Notes under the pieces: generated by a model
The model's input: only the letters and a program-made list of their open reading frames with translations
Database searches by the model: none
Told to the model about the DNA's origin: nothing
Program-made: the position numbers and the translations under genes
From: Akanthomyces muscarius
Lineage: Eukaryota > Ascomycota > Sordariomycetes > Hypocreales > Cordycipitaceae
Reading direction: 5' to 3'
Assembly (NCBI RefSeq): GCF_028009165.1
Contig: NC_079243.1
Location: 4,092,001 to 4,156,000, forward strand
Length of the DNA stretch: 64,000 nt
In this document: positions 24,601 through 37,189 of the stretch, piece after piece
Layout: the number at the start of each line of letters is the position of its first letter
How positions within the stretch are numbered: the stretch's first letter is position 1

Positions 24601-25414
24601 CGTCTGCATCCAATGACTAGACGAAGAAATCCAATACATCAGGACAAAAAATACATTATTTTTCGTGTGGAATTTGAATTGGCTCAGAGATGGTGAGCAT
24701 TGGGAGCAGAAGCATGGAGATGACGCTTATTTATACCATAGCCAGCCCGTCTTTCATCGCTATGAGGGTTATGTCTCCAAAACTCAATCTACAACCACGA
24801 TTCCAGCGCGGAATGGAAGAAGCTATCACCTTTACTTGGAGTGAAGCGATCTTTGTTTCCATTATGGTAGTTGCTGGACCAGGTCGTTCAAAGTAAGGAT
24901 AACTGAAATGCCCGCCCCTGTCTTCATCGAACAGACCGCAACTGCCCAAGTCTAGATCGTCATGGTTGGAATCGGCGTCCTGGTGGAGCCTCCGGAGCTC
25001 CGGGACATTGACGCGCTCACCGTCCGTGCCTCACGTTATTATCCCGCTGTCGCCTCCTACCCTCTTGTCCAGCGCCGGGTCATGCATATAGATAGCTTGA
25101 AAACGAATAGCTTCCAAGAACCCTAATAAACTCGACTTCCTTTCAGTCCAGTCTTTTACCATTCCCCAACTATCGTGACGCCTTCAACCCTTCCGCTGTG
25201 GCCAGCCCAATGGCCGAAATTTGTGGAGAGAAGCGCACTATGGACTGCCGGAGGGATCTGCAGTGCATCAGAGACACCCAAGAAACAAACTATGGCTTTG
25301 GCGAAGAAATGGAAGAAGAAACTAGCGACGTAATCCCCAACAGAAACGCTCCTGAGTGGCTTAAATTGCTCGAGGGAACGGTTGGAATAACAGGCCAGCC
25401 CCATGAACAGTGCG

Positions 25415-25435
25415 CCCCCCCCCCCCCCCCCCCCC
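25415..25435. repeat. Homopolymer run of 21 C
   Basis: There are twenty-one consecutive C on the plus strand, then G, then four C. On the minus strand this is a G-run able to form a quadruplex. It lies in a gene-free region, so there is no sign that it is translated. Confidence 0.9.
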
Positions 25436-28175
25436 GCCCCGTGGACAACGACGATGTGAAGAGGCGTCAAATAGTGGAAAGCTGCAGGAGTCATGCCCTG
25501 TGCCTGTCAACTGTTCCCCCCTGGGGAAATATGGAGTTTATTCGCCTACATGAAGCCACGACGCGGAGACACCTCGTGGCCGTGTGAAGCTTTGCCCTCT
25601 TCACATTTCACATGTAAAATGTCAACTCGTATTAGCTTCAGAAACCCTCGTGCTTTTCCCCGCCAATCCCCAACAATCCCAAAGAGTCTCACTTTAATAG
25701 AGCTGGAAAAGAAGCCCACTGTCGATCTCCCTGTGATCTTGCCCGTTTTTTTACCCCCATAACGGGAAATAAACTCGAGCACAGCAGGTCGAGCAACACG
25801 CAGCCCTCCACGCTAGCAGCCTACTACATGTGAGATCGGTGAAGAGGGCCAGGATCGGACTTTGAGCCATAACCTCCGCGCCTGCAACACGTCTCGCTAA
25901 AAATTAAGACAAAGAAATCAAACCAGGAGATGTCGGATGGGTAGCGTGTGTGTGGCAAGACGATCAATGAGGTAAATACTACCCAAATCAGTCAAGGTCG
26001 GCATGCACATCAAAGCGAAGACGCATCCTAATGGCATTCGAGACGCGCCAGAGAAGGAAGAAAAGTCATCGGCGTCGTGCACCTGTCCAGCCCTTTTTTG
26101 GGGGGTAGTTCCGCCTGCCCGCGGGCGCGTCCAGCCTTCTCATGGGCGCCAGGGGACGGGAACAGCGGCAGCGACGGAAAACACGGGGAGCAGTGACTGC
26201 GGACTCCTCATCAGCCTTTCCCCAGCAATGGGAGCCAATCGACGAGGATTATTAGTGTTCGGAGGAGGTCAAGTGAGAAACAGAAAAAGACCAGACTGAA
26301 AAAGCCGCTCGTTGCTGTGGAGTGGCTGATCTGCTTCGCCGAGCTGCTTCGGCGGCATCGCAGCCTCAATAGGGTAGGCGACGATGTTGATTATTGGAGA
26401 CAGCCTGGAGGAGATTTGCCCTGATCATGTATCGCTAATGCTTTCAAATGCCCTTTATCGCTGAAATGATATTGTCATGGTGCTATTTTGGTCTTGGTAT
26501 ACTCTTGCTTTTCGCAATTGCATGGTGTCCTTGCTCGTCTACGTTGAATGCTCCCGTGGACAACGGCGGCATGTTTCGGTGGCCCCGGCCGACCGACACG
26601 CAGCGCTCCGGCGCTCCGCCGGAAGCTACAGCTGCATCTGCGCTGTCGACATGCCGAAAATGCCATGTAAGCAGTACTGATATTAATCCCTCTCTGCATT
26701 TTTTTTCTGCATATGCAAGCCACGTCTAGAAACATTTTCGCCATGTACCCCTTCTCCGATGGAACGGTTCCCGTCTCCGGAGCACGGAGCACATATGCGT
26801 CTTGTGTAATATGCCAAAGCTGCAGGAAAAGGCTCTCCGCATGCAGCTATGGAGGATAGGGGTTCCGGCACTCGCCAAAGGACAAAGAACAAAGGAGCGA
26901 GGAAAAAAAAAAAGGTTCACTCAACGCGTCATTTAAATCACGGTACGGAGTAGTGTGTGTTGACACAAGAAGTTTCTGCCATGGCCCTGGTCCTGCGGGC
27001 GTGGTCCTGTCGAACGGTTTGATGGACGGCGTCTTCCTTTTGCTAATCCGCAGTACGCCGTTCGCTGCCCAAAACGACGAACCCCCTCAAAGACTCCAGA
27101 CTCAGGAACTGAAATGTCCACTACGTAGAAAAATAAGGTACTGGTAAAACACCATTCATTTTTACTGCGTATTTTTATTCGTAATGCAATTCACAAAAAG
27201 AGAAAAGTGCAAATTAGACAGTGACATTATTAGCCCCTTGCGACCTGCATCCTTGTCCACAAAGCGCGTCCCCAAGATCCGAGCTGCTGTCGTCGGCGCT
27301 CCGAACTGCAGCGCTCGGAAATCGAGCTCCCAGTGTCTCGTAGCACCACCATGGGAAACAACATGCCCAATTCCCCCATCCGGATTCCCTTTCCTTCCCC
27401 TCAATCTTTTCTTCAATTGATTTATTCTCGATTCCACTTTTTTGTTTATTTGTTTGCCTGATGGAGAATTTCGATGGCGTCTTGTTGAAAATTTCTGCGT
27501 CGCATCCTTCACCTTGATACTCCGAGTCCGGGCGTTCTGGACGACCATGTCCCCCATAGACCGGCTGAGATCGGACTGCCCAAGGGGATGACATCTCTCC
27601 GACGGAGATTAGGAAAAGGAGACGGCAAACATGGCAAGGCTGCCGCTGGTGGCTGTTGGACTGAAAAAAAAAAAGTCATATGCGGCCGCTGCCAGGCTTA
27701 TGGACGGGGTCGACGCACATGGGACGGTTTTGATGGGTTAGGTGAGCAGGATGCTGCATTCGATTGGCGATGCAGCATGCTCGCTCACTGGAAATGGCAA
27801 AGGGATGACGACACTGCTGAAATGTCCGTCAAAGACCCAGAGAACCATGGAGATGGTCTCGACGTGACCGTCAGCCTTCTGGAATATGAGGCTGCATCAC
27901 GATGCGAGCTACCCACTCAACAGGCATGGAGGTACTTTTTGAGTTCTCATGTCACGCCTCGTCTCAATCACCCTGCTCGACGTCGCAATGACCGAGGGCG
28001 AGCTGTTCTACGCCGCGGGGCACTTCCTGGAAATGGAACAGTGCTCCTGCGACAGCGCCAACGCCATCTCACATCACGGCCACACGCGACTGAGCTGAGC
28101 CGAGTCGACACATATTTCTCGAGCAGACCTGAAATGGCTGCTCCGCCCCTACGCGTGAAAAGAGGAAGAGAAATA

Positions 28176-28286
28176 CAGCTGCCTTCATCATTAAAGCAGC
28201 TTTCATCATCAAAGCAGCTTTCATCATCAATGCAGCTTTCGTCACCAAAGCAGCTTTCATCATCAAAGCAGCTTTCATCATCAAAT
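28176..28286. repeat. Tandem repeat, 18-bp unit, about six copies
   Basis: The unit AGCAGCTTTCATCATCAA repeats about six times with few changes. The period is a multiple of three, so any frame through it gives a six-residue repeat; in the plus frame that starts at 27588 it reads KQLSSS and closes a 233-codon open frame at 28289. That frame has no recognisable domain and I do not call it a gene. Confidence 0.85.
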
Positions 28287-28720
28287 TAAGGATCGGTGTC
28301 TACACATCTTGCCATCCTAACGACACCTTGAATTGGATCATCAACACAGTTGACGCACCTCCAAAATCGTCCTACAGTCATCCAATGGCCTCTACATCAT
28401 CACAATTTGGAACAGAAACATTGACTGGAATGTGGCATTGGCCAAGTCTATTCTATGACGTCCATCAGCATCCCGCCAGGGTGATGCTCGCCACGTTGTG
28501 CTATGAATCCACGCTCAAATATGCCAGCAAACAGAAAAGAAAAAAAAGCTTCCTAGATGGGAAGCTGTCGTCTCATTGAGACGTTGAACTGGAAACGTCC
28601 AGAAAGAGCGACATGGCTCACGGCCGTGTGACAAAAAGAATCCCAAACGCCAATCCATTATACCCTGGCGTTATATCGCTCAACATGCACCATTTTCAAA
28701 TCTTGACCCCTTCAGTGCGT

Positions 28721-30992
28721 TTACAGACGGCTGCTGTTAGCGTCGCTGAACGACTTGGGTTCATAGACGCGCGAGCGAATGTATGATGTCAGGGCAACAT
28801 CACCCCACTCCTCCCACTCGTTCCAGAGCTCCTCGGGCAGAGTGGAAACACCTTCACGGCGGGCGGCCTTCATAACCTCACGGGCAATGATGACGCTGGC
28901 CTCGCGGACACGCTCAATACGAGGATAGATGAGGCCCTTGGCAATCTCATCGGAATTCAGGCAGTTGGCCAGAGCAGACGCGGAAGTGTACACCATCTCG
29001 TCGGTGATGCGAGTGGCCTGCGAGAGAATGGCACCGAGACCAAGACCGGGGAATACATACACATTGTTGCCCTGGTTGGGGTTGTACGTAATCTCGTTGC
29101 CGTTGGGGCCCGTGACGCTGAAGGAAGAAAAGGGCGAGCCAGAGGCGAAAATGACGGAGCCGTCCGTCCACTCGACAGCCTGCTCAAAGGTGCATTCGGC
29201 CTTGGTGAGAGGATTGCTGAGAGGGAACAGAATGGGGCGGCGGTTGGGGCCACCTCCGTCGACCGAGTGCTTGAGAGCACGAATGGACGACTCAGTGAAG
29301 ATGCCAAACGTGGCAGCCAGACCGACAAGGGCGCTGGGGCGGACGTACTCAATGACCTCCTCAAGAGTACGGAACTGCTGGCCGTGGTTGTCAGTACGGG
29401 CAAAGTACTGCTTGTGCTCAGCGAGGTGGTCACCGCGGTCCGTGGTCACAAGACCCTTGGTGTCTACGAGCCAGAAACGGTCACGGGCCTCGCTCTTGCT
29501 GAGACCGCGCTTTGTGTAGTACTCGACGAGCTGCTTGGCGACACCGACACCAGCGGAGCCGGCGCCCATGAAGACGAGACGCTGGTCCTCGAGAGGGACA
29601 CCAGACAGGTTGACGGCACCAATGTAGCCACCGAGCACGACGGCACCAGTGCCCTGGACGTCATCGTTGAAGCAGCGATGGGTGTTGCGGTAGCGGTCGA
29701 GGTAGTTGAACGCCTTTTCACTCTCAAAGTCCTCAAACTGGACAACCATGTTGGGGTAGACCTCCTTGACGGCGTCCATGAACTCGTCCATGAATTCTTG
29801 CTGAGCGGCCTTGGAGACGCGCTTCTGGCGGAGACCCAGGTACAGAGGGTCTTTGAGGTTGGACTCGTTGTCCGTGCCAGTGTCAAGAACGATGGGCAGG
29901 GTCTTGTCAGGGCTGATGCCAGCGGCAGCAGTGTACAGGGAAAGCTTGCCAATCTGAAAGTGTTAGCTCGAGACGACACGAAGCATCATCGGCAGTATGA
30001 GCTTACAGAAATGCCAACGCCATTTACGCCGAGATCACCAAGACCAAGAATACGCGAGCCATCAGTGACGACGCAAATCTCAGGGTTGGTACAGGGCCAG
30101 TTACGGAGCATGGTCTTGATCGAGCGGCGCTGCTTGATGGAGATGTACAGGGCCTCAGGGCGAGTATACAGGGTGGAGTACTGCAGGCAGACATCGCCAA
30201 TGGTGGGGGTATATACGAGAGGCATGAGCTCACGGATGTTGTCCATGAGGAGGCGGTAAAAGAGGTCGATGTTCTGGGCCTTGAGGTTTGACAGGTACAG
30301 GTACTTGTCAATGTTGGTCTGGCGAGTCTGAATCATCTTCATGGCGCGGATGCTCTGGGTCTCAAGGCTCTCCATGGTGTGGGGGATGAGGCCGGTGAGG
30401 TTCTTGGCGACGCGCTCCTCTGGGGTAAAGGAAAGACCTGCCGGGAGTGTAAGCAGCGAACGGAGACATGGATCCGACACGGCTCGATGAGACGAATCCA
30501 CGACGGCGAAAGCGGCAACGAACAAAACATACCCTTGTTCCAGTGAGGTTCACGGATGATCTGGTACCCAGCGGCATCGGTCTCGGCAAGATATTCGGTG
30601 GTCTGGGTTTGCTTGACCTCGGCGAACCGGTCTTGCGAGTAGCCGCGATGTTGGTCCAAGGCAGTCATTTTCATGGCTTCTTGGATAGCGGTTATGTCGA
30701 CTGCACTCATTGGGTTGGGTCGGGTCAGTCTTTGAACGGGAATGGATTGTCTAGAGATTGAAGTCTGCGAGGCGGAGCGGGCAGAGTATCTGGAGATGGA
30801 ACGGGCAGAAGCTCTGGAGCCAATGGAGGAAAGGGATGCGGAGCGAGGAGTAGCAATGTCGGACGTGTCTGTGCTGATGGGATAGGACGAAGCCATTTGC
30901 AGAGCAGAGGCACGCGACAGGAATGAGGGCCGACGAGCAAGAGGGTTATTTGCAAGAGCGTTGTTGAGGGCAGTGAATCTTGGTCTCGACAT
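28721..30992 (-). CDS. NAD-dependent malic enzyme (malate to pyruvate), mitochondrial type
   Basis: Join of complement(28721..29953, 30007..30437, 30533..30992); introns of 94 and 53 nt are GT-AG and keep frame, giving 707 residues. The enzyme oxidatively decarboxylates L-malate to pyruvate and CO2. Visible active-site motifs are VYTPTIGDVC with the catalytic Tyr near 229, GDLGVNGVGI followed by IGKLSLY with the catalytic Lys near 300, FNDDVQGTGAV near 392, and the dinucleotide loop GAGSAGVGVAKQL near 427. The first ~130 residues are Ser/Arg-rich and poor in acids at the start (MSRPRFTALNNALANNPLAR), which fits a mitochondrial presequence plus a disordered extension. A second Met at residue 33 could give a form without the presequence. 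NAD versus NADP preference is inferred from similarity to fungal mitochondrial enzymes. Confidence 0.93.
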
Positions 30993-33900
30993 GACTCTGG
31001 GAGGCGCCGGGCGGGGGAAGGGGAAGTTATATGAAGCTTGAGGCGGTGGCGAGTGGAGAAGGGTGCAATGCAAGTGAAGTGAGGCCGTGAGGAGGACAAG
31101 GGACGGTCCGTGTTGGAGGCGCAAAGGAGGTTGCAGAGCAGCAGAGGACGAGACGCCGGATACCGCACAAGCCACGGGGCTAGGCAAGGATGGTCGGAGG
31201 CGAAGTGCAATGGAGGGGGTGTGTGGGCGCAAAGAAACGAAGCAAGAACGGACGTTTCAACGAGTTGGGAGAAGTTGACAAAGGACCAGAGGAGGAAAAA
31301 GTGTGTGTGGTGGGAGAGCGACGGCGAGCGAGATTCAAAGTGAGGCAGCGGATGCGAATCGGAGGGGGGATCCAGAAAAAAATTGGAGTAAGAGACGGGC
31401 TGGCTCCGAGTCGGGAGAGAAGGGGGGGGGGGAGGGGTGTGACGGAAGCTAGCTGGCTAGGACAAGGGTCCCCATGGCGCCCTCAACAAGCCAGCCGGGA
31501 TGAATAGGAACGAGGAAGAAGGGAAGATGGAGATGGGGAGAATGGCTGTTTTGGAATAGAGGCAGAAGAGACGAGGTGCGCGTACCTGACGGGTTGTTGC
31601 TGTTAGAAGCAACCGAGGGGTTTGGTCTGGGCGACGTTTCAAGAGGATAAAGCGTGTATTGACTCAGGTCGACTGTAGCAGCTAGCACGATGGCGAGGAT
31701 AGTACTGCAAGAGAACAGAAGCAGCGCCAGCTTTATGACGAATGTTGCTTGCGTTTATAAACGAAAAGGCAAATTTGCAAGAGTAAAGGTTTTCGAGAGG
31801 AGAAGCGAAGATGTGAAGAGGGAGGGGGAGGCCAGTAATAAAGTCCATCGTTGGAGGCCAGCTTGCCGAGCCAACCCCTCCTCCTCCCAAGCTGTATTGA
31901 TCCCCCCGGGGAAAGTAGAATAGGTCAGTTACGGAGCACAAAGACCAAAGAAAAAGTAACTTGTAGAATTTGGAGAAGGAATACAGACTACAAAAAAGGC
32001 GCGAAATGAGGCCGGGGGGTGAAGCTAGAAAAGCCTTGCTCAGCAGCCACAGTGAGCGCTTCAGTGGGCGGGCTGTCGAGGTACTGAGTACAGGTACCTG
32101 CACCCTCCGTGGTGGGCAAGAATAGGTAAGCAGTGCTTAGCAGGACCGGGCAAAGTCGCGACAGACTGTGGACGGGCGGCTCCGGGAGAGGAGAGAAAGA
32201 GAGAGAGAGCGCCTTTGTTCATTTCAAGAATTTGGAGAAAAAAAATGGAGTCTTTTGGAATTGAATCAATTTAATGTTATTGCGTCTTTGGATATCTTTT
32301 GATCCGTGCAAGCGGCGCCGTCATGCTAGATAGAGCGTTGCTTTCACAGACCAACTGTTTGAATGTGGCCAGGTACCCGCGTTTGCTGTCGCGTGCTCTT
32401 TTTCGTACAGTTGCAGACCCTGTACAACACGGCAGAAAAGAAAAAAGCCTCACCCGTATTCGATTAAATACAACAATCGCCACCAACTCCCGAGCGCCAA
32501 AAAAAGGAAACAGTGCCGAGATATATAATATGTTGGGCGCGCGTTGTCAGCTGGCGCAGCAGCCCCAACCACCACCACCACCCCCATGTCTCGCTTGCTT
32601 TGCCAACAGCAGGTGAGCAGCATCGGGGACCGCCCCTGTCTGTCTGACCAGCAAGTGATGTCTCTGATTTCCCTCTGCGCGGCCGTGTACAAGGCCCGTA
32701 CCGGCTCCGGACATTGCTACCACGCTGCTTTGCCCTGTCTTGGCAGTGCGGGTGGTGTAGTTTCTACAGCGTCTATACCTGGCGTCTACCAGTACAAGGC
32801 ACTAATTCCGTCTCACGAGAGGGAGCAACACCAACCCGTATTAGTCCGCGACATCCGAGCCGTCATAGCCGGTTGCTGGTGAGTCTTGCACTTTGCGATA
32901 CGAGAGGAACGGGACGAGACTGAGCTGGCCAAAAAAAAAAGAAGAAGCGAAAAAAGAAGAAAAATTGGAAAGCATACAACAAGGCAACACGTAGACTTGC
33001 ATCACCAACAGAAGGGCCAAGAAGCTTACTGTGACTTTAGTGGCTGCGGCAGCCTCCCCCACGCTCCACTGTTCCGGGGACGACAGCGCCATCGCACGCC
33101 CGGCCGTCTCCAGTGTCCGACGGCGCTGCACGGCCGGCGGACTCCTTGATGCATCGGCGACGATGCCCGTTGTTCTGTAATACCGATTATCAAAAGAAAA
33201 TGGGAAAAGAACTTGACCGACGCCCAAAATAACACATCCCGAAGCCACATCCCAATTACGGCCTCGCCGCTAACCTTACCCATGAGGGTTCCTCGAGCAC
33301 AGGCCCCTCTCTCATGTCCGTTTGCTTCCCCTGCCAGCTGCCGCCACCGTTTGCTTCTCGTCGGGCATCAACAGCGATCCGCAAACCCTGGCCGTCTTTT
33401 TTCATCAACCATGACAGGACGATAATATTCAGGCTCGCGCCATCAACCGACCCAGGGACCTGGGCTGAGCCTCGACGCACGCCCCTGCGCGCGCCCATCG
33501 ACCAGACGAAACACACACTCGACTCCGGAACACTCTGCCGGGCCACTGTTCGAATGAGAAGTCGTCTTGGCCCTCCCACTTGCAGCTGCATCGCAGACAA
33601 TGCCAACGGCACACACCGCCATCGGTGTTTCAAGACAAGAGCCTGTGACATATGGACAGCGCCTTTTGCAGCTGCTATTCTTACAATACCCGTCTTGAAG
33701 CCGCTCCCGTCGTTTCCCCTTGATAGACCGGACCAATATCAACACAACAACACAACGTGGACATTGTGGCTTCTCCTTTTCAGCCCCTGGCAGCCTGAAG
33801 ACCATCAAACGTTTCTTTCATCAGACTAGCAAGGGCCACTCTACTGGTAACTATTCGATGGAAAATTTCTTTTGCTTCTTTGGCAGCTTCGAAACTCCAT

Positions 33901-36900
33901 TTTATTAGATGGCCCGAGTTCCAGCTCCCAATTCTCCACACGCCAACCGCATGGCTCCCCTGATTTTGGAGAGCTGCGATGCGCTTCTACCGCCCAGTAG
34001 GTCGCAGCCCTGCGCTGCCCCCCTGGCTTCCTCCATGCTACAATTGTCAGCGATGAAATATCCGACACATCTTACTTGCTCTCTCCAAGTCCTCAACTAG
34101 AAATTTTCTATGCAGCTTCCGGATTCGTATAACAAGGCCGATCTCCAGGCTACAGACTCCAACCATGGAAAAAATTCATTACACGCACGTCTTCCGGTGT
34201 CGGGGTCTGTTTCTCTAGCGCGGACCCGCCACTCTTTGGAGAAGGGCTTCCATTCGAGCTGCGACAGCTTCCCGCCGTGAGCGCGCCCAACAATTACCCG
34301 GGCCAGACTCAAGTATTACTTCCACAGTGGGCTGGCATTTGGAGAATTGTTTCCACAAAAATTGGAGTCTGTCGTTCAACAGCGTCGACGGCGCCTCGTT
34401 CACGAATCATCAGTCAAAGCTTTTTTCGTGCGTTATTGTGCGACGTGAAGAAAAAAGAGTCACCACTTCCGCAGCGGTGTACTCGCCAACATTGCAGCCA
34501 GCCACATTCAACAACTATATCCGACTGCGATTGGTATAAGACCGCGGGCTCATAATCTGATGCGGAAAATCAAACACGTGCCGCCTGAAAAGACCCTTCA
34601 TCTCCTGAGAAACCAAGACTCCGTACCGCAAAATTGCAACTTATTTGGCATCAATACAAATAACAAGACTCGGCCCCACGAATACGGCCCTTGGAGACTG
34701 CCACCCCAAACTGTCGCATTTCCCCAACTCTAGCTCCCGACTTTGTCCGACAAAATGGGGAATTCTCATGCGCCCCTGACGCGCCTCCAACAAGGTGCTA
34801 ATTTCACGCCCTCTGCGCTCTCGGTGGGCCTCGCGCATTTTCCCCAACGGCCAGGCGAGCCGACGTCGAAATTGAGAATAGTGCCATCGCCAGACCGGCG
34901 ATGAGTCTACTGGCACACGGGTCTACCGAGTCTACTTGCGCATGCTTCCCCTCATTGCCCGATGAAGTCTTGGGCATGTCAGGATTCACCGATATTTCTT
35001 GCTTCTGTCCGAGCTTTCTCTACGCAAACGAAGATGAACCGAGACAGTGCCTGAGACGGCAACTTGCCGGGACCCGAGATTTCTCGAACACAAGTCAATG
35101 TGCGACAGCACTGGGACTTGTCTTGCAGGGTGTCGTTCTCGTCTTCTTTCTCGCCTTTCCGCCTGTCACGGGAGGCTGGCCATACCTGACGGCCTGCTCA
35201 ACCGCCTACACATCCCCCAGCGCCCTCTATCGGCGTCTTGGCTTTTGCAACTTGACACATTCAACGCCAGCAATTACACATGGCGGCGTAATCCATCAGC
35301 AGAAAACAGTAGTAATAAGTATTGGCATTATATCCACATGCCGCATTTGGGTATCAGCGAGAAACGGCTCGGCAAAGCAGATCATACGTGGGCTTGTCGT
35401 GCCACATTCATGCCGTCGCGGCACTCACTCGGTATTGGATCATCACTCGAAAAAGAACGCTGCCTGCAGCCGCAGACCATGATATAGCCACGTGCAATCT
35501 GTGCTTTTACTTTAATTAACTTCGGCTTGAATCGGCAAACCGAAATGCTTCGCTGCCTTTTGCACACATGTCAAACAACGGGCTTGTAGTGTGAGTGTGG
35601 CCTGTGGTAAAACTACTCCGGCTCCGCTCTGCAAGCTGCATATATCAATCATGGCCCCATGTTGCAGTTTATGCGTCATATGAATCCATACACAGTTCTG
35701 TGCTTCAGGACAAAAAGCAAGAGAGAAAATCCCCGTGCTGCTCCCGCATCTTTCCGATCTCGGTATTTCTGGGACGCTGTAGTCATCCAGGGCGCCCGCT
35801 CTCCCCGCATCCACACCAACCGGCACGAGAGAGATAAGCGTGGGGTGATGATGAGATACAGCGCTCTCTGGGCCGCCGCAGTTCCTTTTTACCCCGGCTA
35901 TTCTTATTTGATGGTCCCCTGTTTTTCCAGACAAAGGGCTCTTGGTGATTGGCTGACGCTAGGTGACTCTTTTACGGTCCCAGACTGGCTTCGGCTTAAG
36001 CTTTCACATGGAAGACCGCCTTGAGGGATAAGCTACCACCGCCGCTACCACCATCACCTGAGCCGGACTTACACTCGAAGTGATATTTTACAACACCTGT
36101 GTCAGGCTTATTAGTGTTTTGACAGATCTCGCTACTGTCCTTGCCCCCCTCCCTGCTTCTGCGCGACCCGACTGCCGTTAGTTCCCACCTCTCACACTTG
36201 CACATGTAAATAGATTTTTGCTCCACAGAGCGGCGTTTACAGCCTCATGCCACACTTTCGGGTCCACGCCCCAACCTACTGCGGTGCATTTTGACCTAGA
36301 GAGCACATGGAAGTCGTTGCTCATATGCTCTGCTTTGATCTTCCCGACATTCCCCCCTCGCTCCCCCACACCCCTGGCCAAAGCTCGACCACCAGCTACG
36401 CACAGTCATGAAGCGTCCTCGTCTTACAGCCTCGGGAAAGTCACGGCATGTTTCCCCTCACATGTAGACCTTTTACCCCAACTCGCAACGAGTTTATCCC
36501 GGAATGACAAGACGTAATTGCGCAGCCAATAGACCGGTATAGGAGTACAAAGTTGGAGTCATCCTCGGAGTCTTGGATCATGTACCGGTACTTCTGCCGC
36601 TGCAGCTGGCTCAACAGTCACACGCCCCCCCTATGACTCCAATTGTTCTCCGAATTGCCCATGATGGCTCAGCTTGCATCACTAATTCTTGTCGTCAGCC
36701 TGTGTCCTGTCTCGCGTCATATTCCAGCCAACCCTTGCGGTCTTGTTAACCGCGGGACCTCGGGGTTGCATGGCCGGTGATGCATCTCACCTGCGAAAGA
36801 CTAGGTTGTATTACCGTAGGCGCAAGCCTGTATACTACACAGGCTGTTACATGTACCATGTTCACATGCCATTGAGTGATTTGAGCTGTTTTTGTGTTCA

Positions 36901-37189
36901 GTATTGACAGTTATATACATTTCAGTCAAGGTTGCTTCCAAAGCTCTGTAAATGACACATCTGCTCAACCTGTGACGAAAATCATCTAAAATGAAAGAAG
37001 AAAGAAATGCTAAGATGCTCGAATCGTATCTCGCATGGTATCTCAGAACAAAAATGATCATCCCTCCCTTATGCCTTTGTAGCATAGTCAGTAAAAAGAA
37101 ACCAAGCAAAATGAAGGCAAAAATCTCAGATCCTGCTTAAATGAGCGAACAAATCTTTGTACACCATACACACACACTCTTTCCCTCTC
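30993..37189. other. Long gene-free stretch (6.2 kb)
   Basis: This is the upstream region of the malic enzyme gene and the downstream flank of the telomere-OB gene. It is purine-rich on the plus strand near the malic enzyme start (30993-31450, with a G-run near 31422-31434) and has no recognisable coding potential; the open frames of 60-190 codons overlap on both strands. No tRNA was recognised. Confidence 0.5.

Larger units (their letters stand above)
21700..28720. other. Longest gene-free stretch (7.0 kb)
   Basis: The left part is the promoter region of the zinc-cluster factor, with a GAT microsatellite at 21715-21732 just above the start codon and a GCCCGCCA repeat near 22925-22950. Further right are a 21-nt C run (25415-25435) and an 18-bp coding-phase tandem repeat (28176-28286). 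Open frames are short and lack recognisable motifs. Hidden multi-exon genes or long noncoding transcripts are possible. Confidence 0.5.

Noticed and set aside
25198..25587. 129-codon frame through the 21-C run
   Set aside because: Its poly-Pro stretch is only the homopolymer read in frame, and nothing else in it looks conserved.
33314..33829. 171-codon plus-strand frame
   Set aside because: Overlaps several frames on both strands, shows no domain and has a composition like the surrounding gene-free DNA.
34901..35482. 193-codon plus-strand frame with a hydrophobic patch
   Set aside because: No recognisable family and competing overlapping frames in the same region; not supported as a gene.
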